DNA of 60,331 bases, taken from assembly GCA_964489525.1 (NCBI GenBank), contig CAZAYY010000024.1, positions 1 to 60,331 of the forward strand. Direction: 5' to 3'. A program made the position numbers and the translations under genes. Numbering within the stretch: the stretch's first letter is position 1; the number at the start of each line of letters is the position of its first letter. Under the pieces are notes generated by a model, which made no database searches, was not told the DNA's origin, and saw only the letters and a list, made by a program, of their open reading frames with translations. The stretch comes from CAZAYY01 sp964489525. GTDB lineage: Bacteria > Chloroflexota > Anaerolineae > Anaerolineales > JABWBV01. This document shows positions 35,064 to 41,993 of the stretch, in pieces.

Positions 35064-35966
35064 TTATCCGTATTGACTTTTAGCCCGGTAGTTCAGGGCA
35101 AGATAAACAATGGCCAGCAGCAAAACCAGCACAGCAAAGTACAAAAAGGACATGGCGCTTGAGTAGCCAATTCCACCGTCCACTGCATAGGTTTGCCCGT
35201 AAATATAGCGGATGATTTTGTTCTCGGAAAAATGCGAAAGGGTGATGATGGTGTATACGGCAATGATGACGCTGGTGGTATTGAGCGCAGGCAGGGTGAT
35301 TTTCCAGAAAGATTCCCAGGCCGAAGCGCCATCAATGGAGGCTGCTTCGTAAACACTTTTGTCAATTTTTTGCAGGCTGGAGAGATAAATCAGAATCTGG
35401 ACACCCGAGAACCACAAAATCAAAATAAAAGAGGTAAGGAGATATTCAATCGGGTTGCGCAGATAGTTGGGCAGCTGGTCCAAAAACATCATCACGGCAG
35501 CCGAGTCTGCAATTCCTGGAACCGATGTGGCTCCCTGGGCAGTCAGTTCTTTAATCACCGGGCCGCTCGTAATCACCACCGGGAGGAAGAATATCGTTCG
35601 GAACAAACCCTTGAATTTAAAATTCAGGTTCAAAAACAAGGCAATAATCAGTGAAAAAATCAAAACGATGGGCACGGAAACCAGGGTTTCTACCAGGTAT
35701 TCAATGACCAATTGCACAAAGGTAGGGTCGGTAAACAAAGCCCTGGTGTAATTTTGCCAGAGAACAAAATCCAATTCAATGCCGGTTGCCGAGACCGTAA
35801 CCTGGTTCATGCTGTATAAAAAAGTCTGGACCAGCGGCACCAGGGTAAAAATGGCAAAGCCAACCACCCAAATGGAGATGAAAGCGTAGCCATAAAGGGC
35901 TTCGCGGGTGCGGTAGCGCAGTTGAATATTGGCAAATGGATTGCGCAAAAACTTTTTCACGTTCAT
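35064..35966 (-). CDS. Carbohydrate ABC transporter permease, MalF type (pair B)
   Basis: This 300-residue CUT1 permease with six helices starts at ATG 35966, overlapping the stop of the DUF5696-like gene (ATGA). GGAGG lies nine bases upstream. It has the MalF-type first helix (FISIWVVGFAIFTLVPLVQTFLYS) and an EAA loop YEAASIDGASAWESFWKITLPAL. An upstream open frame to 36185 is a shadow of the preceding gene. It forms permease pair B with the MalG-type gene that follows. Confidence 0.92.
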   Translation of the reverse strand: MNVKKFLRNPFANIQLRYRTREALYGYAFISIWVVGFAIFTLVPLVQTFLYSMNQVTVSATGIELDFVLWQNYTRALFTDPTFVQLVIEYLVETLVSVPIVLIFSLIIALFLNLNFKFKGLFRTIFFLPVVITSGPVIKELTAQGATSVPGIADSAAVMMFLDQLPNYLRNPIEYLLTSFILILWFSGVQILIYLSSLQKIDKSVYEAASIDGASAWESFWKITLPALNTTSVIIAVYTIITLSHFSENKIIRYIYGQTYAVDGGIGYSSAMSFLYFAVLVLLLAIVYLALNYRAKSQYG

Positions 35967-38152
35967 GGCAGCACCTCCAGGATGCGGGCATCTTTCGGAT
36001 TTACCGTAATCTCCCCAACAGTAAAGGGCGTTTGCATATAGTTCACCAGGATGTGAAGGCCGTTGCTGTACGAAGTGACCGAAACCCCCGGCGACAGGAA
36101 CTGACGGGCTACAATGGACTCGCCCCTGACCGGGCTGAGCAGCTGGTTCAGCCAGGCATACACCCGTTCTACCTCCTGCCCCCATTGGGCATAAGAAGAC
36201 GTATAAATCCAGCTGGATTGGGTGTTTAAGATTCTGGCAGTTGCTTCCTCGGTCAGGAAAAAGGACGGGTAAACGCCATAATCCACATGGCGCAGCAAAT
36301 CGTCCTCGATGTCGGAGGAGAAATTAAGGGCATTTCCATAATAGGGTATGTAGCCTGAGAGCACGATTTGCAAGAAGGGAACTTCATCCGAGGTGTAAAT
36401 ATAACCACTGCTGTTCAGGGGAATATCCAGGTAGGCCGCCGTAAAGGCAAACATATAATCATTCGGCATGTAAAAGGCCATCAGCCCCGGGTTGTTGGCG
36501 AGCATATCCTGGTAGGCCTGAATGGCCGCTTCGCGATTGAGGAAATTGCCGCGTTTAAAATCACTATAGAGCACGGAACCCAGGCTGTCCAGGGCCATAC
36601 CTGCCTGGAGTTCCATAAACACATCGCGGCTCAAAGAAGTATAAAGGTCCTGGAGTGCCTCATCGTTCAGATAATAGTTCACTTTGCCGCGGTTGAAACC
36701 ATAGAGGTTAAAATTGGTAATGGACATCGCCAGGTCGTAGCGGGGAGAATAGCCTTTCTCGTCCCACAGAGCCGCCTGGGGGTCCATATACAGGTAAAAC
36801 CTGCCCCCCTCAGCAGTCACTTCTTCAGAAAAGCTGCGTAGTTGGGCAGTGCTGCCCAACCCTCGATCCAGCTTAAGCGATTTTGGCGGCATGGTCGAAG
36901 CGCCCAGGGGCTGCCAGCCATAATACACCACTTCGGGGTTTTTCACTTCCAGGTCTGCCAGAATATCCCGCATCTGGCTGACGGTGGTCATCGGCACCAG
37001 TCGATTCCAAAGTAGAATTTTTTCTTTTTCACCACCCAGAAACTCAAGGCGGATGCCGATGTCCTCTGGTTGGGAATCGGGCTTCTTCAACATTCCCGAT
37101 TCCACCAGGTATTGTTGGTAGCTGCGAGCCATGCCTACGTAATCGCCATCTTCGCCGGTGATGAAGCGGTAGTGGACCTGGATATCAAAACGGTTGGTTT
37201 GCGGCTGCAACGTGGTGACCCCTGCGCCAGAGCGATTCGTAGCCTGGAAATAACTTTCGTTATACAAAAAGGCGTTGTATACAAAGTTGAACTGGGTGAT
37301 AATGCCTGCCGGGTGGGCATGCAGCTGGCCATAGGAAGCCCCTTTGGAAACGATGGCAATATACGCATTTTGTTTTTCCCGATGCACCATTCCCAGCACC
37401 GGGAAAGAAAGCTTAAAGGCACGCCGGATGGTGGGATCAAAATCCAAACCGGCAGTCATCCCAATATCCCCACCGTAATATTTTCCATAAAACATGTTTT
37501 TGGCTTTGGTGGAGGTGCTGAAACGAATCAGGCTTCCCGAACCATCCGGAATGAACATATACCCCGGTACACTGTCCAGTTTGGTTGCGCCAAAGAATGG
37601 ATACAGGTAGAGCATGCCCAATTTGTAGTCCGGATCTTCTTCAATAATCGAGTCGAAAGGAACTTCCACCACCACACCCGCCGGCTCCAACCGCACCACC
37701 AGTTTGAGGGTGATGGATGGCTCGTTGAAGCGCACGACAGCCTCGAAGCCTTGGGAGGTGGTGGTGTAGGTAGTGGTCTGGTCTGCATTGGTGAGAGAGG
37801 CGCGGTTGCTGATGGCTTTGCTGTCCAGGAAATCAATACTGATCCCGCTGCGGGCAAAGGCTGTCCAGGTGCGGTTGAGGCGGTCTTCCTGGGTGACCTC
37901 GTCCAGGTTGGAATGCCAGGTATACCCACTGCGCCGGTCCACCACCTTAAAAGCCAGGGTAGCCGGGTCGGAATACAGCTCGAAGTTCTGGTTTTCGGCT
38001 ACCTTTTGAAAATACTCCGGGATGGCGGGGGGTCTCTGCGCACCAGGCAGATGGGGCTGGCTGGCGTAAACACTTTGGGGAGAAGGCGCCAGTGCAAAAA
38101 GGAACACCAGGAACAGCCAGGCAATAACAGGGGGTTTGGTTTGATTAGCCAC
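35963..38152 (-). CDS. Secreted DUF5696-like protein of the glucan locus
   Basis: This is a 729-residue exported protein: a GTG start (38152), an N-terminal hydrophobic signal (VIAWLFLVFLFALAPSPQSVYA) and a large extracytoplasmic part without further membrane spans. Residues about 50-330 look like a beta-sandwich (NQNFELYSDPATLAFKVVDRRSGYTWHSN). Residues about 380-650 look like an (alpha/beta) barrel with acidic and aromatic clusters (VVYYGWQPLG, GGRFYLYMDPQAALWDEKGYSPRYDL). It matches what I know as DUF5696, found beside Yip1/NHL proteins and sugar permeases in Firmicutes. The architecture resembles a glycoside hydrolase, but no activity is established. It overlaps both neighbours. Confidence 0.75.
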   Translation of the reverse strand: MANQTKPPVIAWLFLVFLFALAPSPQSVYASQPHLPGAQRPPAIPEYFQKVAENQNFELYSDPATLAFKVVDRRSGYTWHSNLDEVTQEDRLNRTWTAFARSGISIDFLDSKAISNRASLTNADQTTTYTTTSQGFEAVVRFNEPSITLKLVVRLEPAGVVVEVPFDSIIEEDPDYKLGMLYLYPFFGATKLDSVPGYMFIPDGSGSLIRFSTSTKAKNMFYGKYYGGDIGMTAGLDFDPTIRRAFKLSFPVLGMVHREKQNAYIAIVSKGASYGQLHAHPAGIITQFNFVYNAFLYNESYFQATNRSGAGVTTLQPQTNRFDIQVHYRFITGEDGDYVGMARSYQQYLVESGMLKKPDSQPEDIGIRLEFLGGEKEKILLWNRLVPMTTVSQMRDILADLEVKNPEVVYYGWQPLGASTMPPKSLKLDRGLGSTAQLRSFSEEVTAEGGRFYLYMDPQAALWDEKGYSPRYDLAMSITNFNLYGFNRGKVNYYLNDEALQDLYTSLSRDVFMELQAGMALDSLGSVLYSDFKRGNFLNREAAIQAYQDMLANNPGLMAFYMPNDYMFAFTAAYLDIPLNSSGYIYTSDEVPFLQIVLSGYIPYYGNALNFSSDIEDDLLRHVDYGVYPSFFLTEEATARILNTQSSWIYTSSYAQWGQEVERVYAWLNQLLSPVRGESIVARQFLSPGVSVTSYSNGLHILVNYMQTPFTVGEITVNPKDARILEVLP

Positions 38153-40151
38153 GTAACCTTAACTCCTGAAAAATCGCGGAAATGAAATCGTATAACTGGT
38201 CGAACAACACATACAGGATATATGCCGTCAGCGCAAACAGGGCCATGGTAAAAATGGTGATCACCACGTTGCGGATGGTTTCGGAAATTGTGTAGTTATG
38301 GACTTCTTTGACCATGGTGTAAAGCATGACCCCACACCAGGCGTAGATGATGTTCATGGAAAAGGTGTAGAGAAAAATCTCGTTGAGGGTCAACACGTTG
38401 GTCAGCAGCGCGACGGGCAAAGCGAACAGCGCATAAGGGAACAGGCTGTAGGCCGTGCCAATGACGACATCCCGCACCCGGCCTTCGCCATCGCTGATGG
38501 TGGAAACCAGGTAGTTGGCTGCATTCCAAATAAAAAGAAGCGTAAGCAGCAGAAGAATTTCATTCTCGACCCGGATATCGGCCACATTGGCAAATGGGTT
38601 GAAGGGGAAGGCGGTGATGTACAACGCCAACACCCGGACCACAATCACCCAGGCGTAAATGACGAAGGCAAACCGCAGGCTGCCCCGTTCGTCTTTTTTG
38701 ATGTAATAAAAACTATCCGCCGGCTGCTTGATGAAGCGGAACATGAAAACAAAATCATCCACCCATTTGAAGCGCCGCAAGTCTTTGAACCAGGCCCGGG
38801 CCGGGTCGAACCATTTGTAGCGCCGGTCTAAGCGGGAAATCACACTTTGGGCTATCCAAAGGCTTGCAATCCACAAAATGGCCTGGGTGAGCGAGGTTTG
38901 CAAAACCACGTTGCGCAGTTCCCAAAACGCCAGGGAAAAGCCATCCCGGTCTTCGGCATATTTATAATATTCCAGGGCGGCATCAAAAGAACGCTCTTTA
39001 TAGTAGGCATCTGCAATTGCCTGGTAGGCCATGATGAAGGAGCCATTGTAGGTCAGCACTTCCTCAAAGTATGGCTGGGCTTCCTGGTAGAAACCATCCA
39101 TATACAGGCGGACGCCATCATGAACCAGCCGCGCAAACGAAGTGGTTTCAAACACCACAATGGCGTTTTTCTCTTTATCCAGCACATAAATGTACTCAGC
39201 GAAACGCTCGATGGCGGTGGGGTTGCGCAGGGTGCCGAGCCGCTGTTCTCCGCGGTCTCTGGCCACAAAGGCAAAGAGCAAAGCGCCGTTTGAGTCATAT
39301 TCATAGATCCGGCCATCGGCATCCACGCCCAACACCAGACCGTTGTCGGCCACGTGGATATCGCGGAACGAAGAGGAGCCAAACGCATCGGGGAAAATGT
39401 TCTTGCCGGAAACGGTGAATTTGCGAATGCTTTTATTGCTGTCGGTGCCAGCGGTTATGGTGTAAATCATCGATTGGGCATCAATGGCCAGGTTCGAGGG
39501 CGAGGCCGCTTCGTTTTTGACAAACTGGGCAAGCTGCTCTTCGGTAAGAAACAGCCTTCGCAAAATCATTTGCAGCGACATGGTGGCCGTGTTTGCGCCA
39601 AAATAGCCAACGAAATTGCCGTTGGTGTTCATTTGTACCACACCATTGACCGAACCTTCGCTGACGATGTACAGGTTTTTGCGCCTGTCAACAGCAATTT
39701 TGCGGGGTAAAAACTCGCGGTTGCGGCCAAACAAAGGCTCGGTTGGGCGGCCAAACTGGTTGACCAACGCACCCTGCGCATCGAGAATCACGATGGCGTT
39801 ATCCCGGGCATCGGCAATGTACATAACCCCTTCTTCGTCTACAAAAATTCCGGTCGGGCCAGCCAAAATGCCCTCCCCATACGACGCCACTTCAACAAAA
39901 TTCTCCAATTTAACAATGCGTTTATTACCGGTGTCCGCAATATAGATCGCGCCATCCGAGGTAACGAAGAAGTCTTCTGCGCCAGAGATAGACAGGTCAA
40001 CTTCAGCAAACGGGGTATATGCATCCTGGGTCATAAACAAATAGCCGCCAGGCCCCATAGCCCAGGTAGTATAAGGAGAATCGGCATATGCCCGTCCAGC
40101 AAATGCCGCCAGGAAGAAAACAAGGAAGGTGGCCAGGATCATCTTTTTCAT
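38145..40151 (-). CDS. Membrane-anchored NHL propeller-TPR-Yip1 protein
   Basis: This 668-residue protein begins with a cleavable signal (MKKMILATFLVFFLAAFAG). An extracytoplasmic NHL-type beta-propeller covers about 45-335; repeats such as AIYIADTGNKRIVKL, VMYIADARDNAIVILD and IYVLDKEKNAIVVFE are clear. A TPR-like helical pair (about 340-400, FYQEAQPYFEEVL, AYYKERSFDAALEYYKYAE) follows, then a Yip1-like domain of six or more helices (about 410-660). It overlaps the permease before it (TAATG) and the DUF5696-like gene after it. Its role is unknown; it could be a glycan-binding or scaffold subunit of the transporter complex. Confidence 0.8.
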   Translation of the reverse strand: MKKMILATFLVFFLAAFAGRAYADSPYTTWAMGPGGYLFMTQDAYTPFAEVDLSISGAEDFFVTSDGAIYIADTGNKRIVKLENFVEVASYGEGILAGPTGIFVDEEGVMYIADARDNAIVILDAQGALVNQFGRPTEPLFGRNREFLPRKIAVDRRKNLYIVSEGSVNGVVQMNTNGNFVGYFGANTATMSLQMILRRLFLTEEQLAQFVKNEAASPSNLAIDAQSMIYTITAGTDSNKSIRKFTVSGKNIFPDAFGSSSFRDIHVADNGLVLGVDADGRIYEYDSNGALLFAFVARDRGEQRLGTLRNPTAIERFAEYIYVLDKEKNAIVVFETTSFARLVHDGVRLYMDGFYQEAQPYFEEVLTYNGSFIMAYQAIADAYYKERSFDAALEYYKYAEDRDGFSLAFWELRNVVLQTSLTQAILWIASLWIAQSVISRLDRRYKWFDPARAWFKDLRRFKWVDDFVFMFRFIKQPADSFYYIKKDERGSLRFAFVIYAWVIVVRVLALYITAFPFNPFANVADIRVENEILLLLTLLFIWNAANYLVSTISDGEGRVRDVVIGTAYSLFPYALFALPVALLTNVLTLNEIFLYTFSMNIIYAWCGVMLYTMVKEVHNYTISETIRNVVITIFTMALFALTAYILYVLFDQLYDFISAIFQELRLRG

Positions 40152-41056
40152 TACTTTAACCCTGAATGCGACATGGTGCTCATCACCTGGCTCTGCAAGA
40201 AAATAAAAATCACCAGGTTTGGCAAGAACATAATCAGCGATGCGGCAGCAGCAATGCCCTGACCCGCTACTGCGTTCGCGCCCGCGGCGGTGGAGGTCAG
40301 GGTGGTCAGGTAAAAGGCAAAGGTTTTCAGGCTTTCGCTGTTGACGTATAAAGTGGAGATATCGGCATTGTTCCAGGTAGCCTGGAAGGTTAGAATGGCA
40401 ATGGTTGCAATGGCTGGCTTAATCATTGGCAAAATGATGCGCCAGTAGATATCCACATCATTTGCCCCGTCAATTTGGGCAGCCTCTATGACTTCGTTGG
40501 GAATGCCATCAATAAACTGCTTGATGAGAAACAGACCAACCGGCATGGCGAGGCCTGGCAAAATATGCACCAGGAAGGTGTCCATCAGGTTGAGTCGTTC
40601 GATAATCAGGAAGCGGGGGATGGTTACAGCAATCGGCACAAACATCAGCGCCACGGTATTGATGGCAAACAAGGTTTGCTTGAGTTTGAAGCGCTTTTTC
40701 GAAAGAGAATAGGCTGCCGTTGTAGACACCACAATGGAAGCGCCAATGGTCACCAGGGTGATCAGAACACTGTTAAACAGGTAGCGGCTGACAGGAACCC
40801 CAGAAGTGGACATTCTGGCAAATAGGTCTGTAAAATTTTTGAAGGTGGGGTTGATGACCCAAAAACGCGGCGGGTAAGCAAAAAGCTCGTCAAGGGGTTT
40901 AAAGGCATGGGAAATGATAAAAATAATCGGCAGGAGCATAAAAACCACCAGGGGGGCCAGGATAATATAGAACTTAACCTGGCTGGGGTGGAAGCCCTTG
41001 GGATTGATGCCGCTGTTTTGAATTTTGGATTTGCGAACCAACTTTTTGAAAACCAT
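40151..41056 (-). CDS. Carbohydrate ABC transporter permease, MalG type (pair A)
   Basis: This 301-residue CUT1 permease has MalG-type helices and an EAA loop IEAAQIDGANDVDIYWRIILPMI. The ATG at 41056 has AGGAGG eight bases upstream; the longer open frame to 41188 is out of family. The C-terminal ASLIMFLPNLVIFIFLQSQVMSTMSHSGLK is standard for the subunit. Its stop overlaps the NHL-Yip1 start by one base, tying synthesis of that protein to pair A. Confidence 0.92.
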   Translation of the reverse strand: MVFKKLVRKSKIQNSGINPKGFHPSQVKFYIILAPLVVFMLLPIIFIISHAFKPLDELFAYPPRFWVINPTFKNFTDLFARMSTSGVPVSRYLFNSVLITLVTIGASIVVSTTAAYSLSKKRFKLKQTLFAINTVALMFVPIAVTIPRFLIIERLNLMDTFLVHILPGLAMPVGLFLIKQFIDGIPNEVIEAAQIDGANDVDIYWRIILPMIKPAIATIAILTFQATWNNADISTLYVNSESLKTFAFYLTTLTSTAAGANAVAGQGIAAAASLIMFLPNLVIFIFLQSQVMSTMSHSGLK

Positions 41057-41066
41057 CCCACACCTC

Positions 41067-41993
41067 CTAGTCTGCGCTGCCAAACAACCGGTTGGCCACC
41101 CGGGAAAAGAGCAGCACCATAAGCAGCAGCACCACCGACACCGCTGCGGCATAGCCCATTTCATAGCGCAGGAAGCCAAAATCTTCAATATGGTTCACAA
41201 TCAACTGGCCGGCGTATTGGGGGGTGGGGTTGCTCCCTGAAAGGGTCACCCCAATCGCACCCGCCTGGAAGGTAGCCACAATGGCAATGACCGCTCCAAA
41301 CAACATCTGCGGTTTCATGGAGGGTATTGTGATGTGAATAATCTCTTGCAGGCGGTTGCTGATGCCGTCCAGGCTGCCTGCTTCATATAGCTCCGGATTG
41401 ATTTCCAAAATTCCGGCCAACATGGCCAGGAAGCCAACCCCCATGCTGCTCCATAAGGTCACAATGATCATGATGGTCATCAGGTACTGCGGCGATTGCA
41501 GCCACTGGACTGGCTCTTGAATAAGATTCATCCCCATTAAAAAGCTGTTGAGATAGCCGTTCTGGTCACCGCTAAAAAAGGTAAGCCAAACCACCGACAT
41601 GGCCACACCTGTAGTCATCGAGGGCGAATACAAAATCAGCGCCAGGATGGTGCGCGGCCCCTTGGGAAGCTGCGCCAGCATCCAGGCCAGGGTGAAGGCA
41701 AGCAGGTAGCCGCCCGGACCGACGATGACGGCAAACTTGATGGTGTTGGGCAGCACGTAGCGCATGAAGATGTCGTCCTGGGTAAGCAGAACCACATAGT
41801 TTTTCAAACCAATCAACCGGGGGAACTGGATAGTGTCGAAAAAGGTGAAGGAAAGCAAAAACGCCACCAGCACCGGCACCACGATAAAAACAACAAACAT
41901 CAACGCATACATTCCCAAAAAAGCATAGGCGCTGCCTTCTTTTTCGAGCCACATGCTGAATCTTGATTTGGGTTGGGCGGTATTACTGGTCAT
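41067..41993 (-). CDS. Carbohydrate ABC transporter permease, MalF type (pair A)
   Basis: This 308-residue CUT1 permease has a cytoplasmic N-terminus, a first helix at about 26-50 (FLGMYALMFVVFIVVPVLVAFLLSF) and an EAA-type loop near LYEAGSLDGISNRLQEIIHITIPSM. Six helices are visible. It overlaps the 3' end of the giant binding-protein gene by 11 bases, with GGAAG upstream, and precedes its MalG-type partner by 10 bases. Translation is probably coupled to the binding protein, which suggests that they work together. Confidence 0.92.
   Translation of the reverse strand: MTSNTAQPKSRFSMWLEKEGSAYAFLGMYALMFVVFIVVPVLVAFLLSFTFFDTIQFPRLIGLKNYVVLLTQDDIFMRYVLPNTIKFAVIVGPGGYLLAFTLAWMLAQLPKGPRTILALILYSPSMTTGVAMSVVWLTFFSGDQNGYLNSFLMGMNLIQEPVQWLQSPQYLMTIMIIVTLWSSMGVGFLAMLAGILEINPELYEAGSLDGISNRLQEIIHITIPSMKPQMLFGAVIAIVATFQAGAIGVTLSGSNPTPQYAGQLIVNHIEDFGFLRYEMGYAAAVSVVLLLMVLLFSRVANRLFGSAD

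Noticed and set aside
37070..38185. A plus-strand open frame of over 1 kb opposite the DUF5696-like gene
   Set aside because: The minus-strand gene overlaps both operon neighbours and has signal peptide and domain logic; the plus frame has none.
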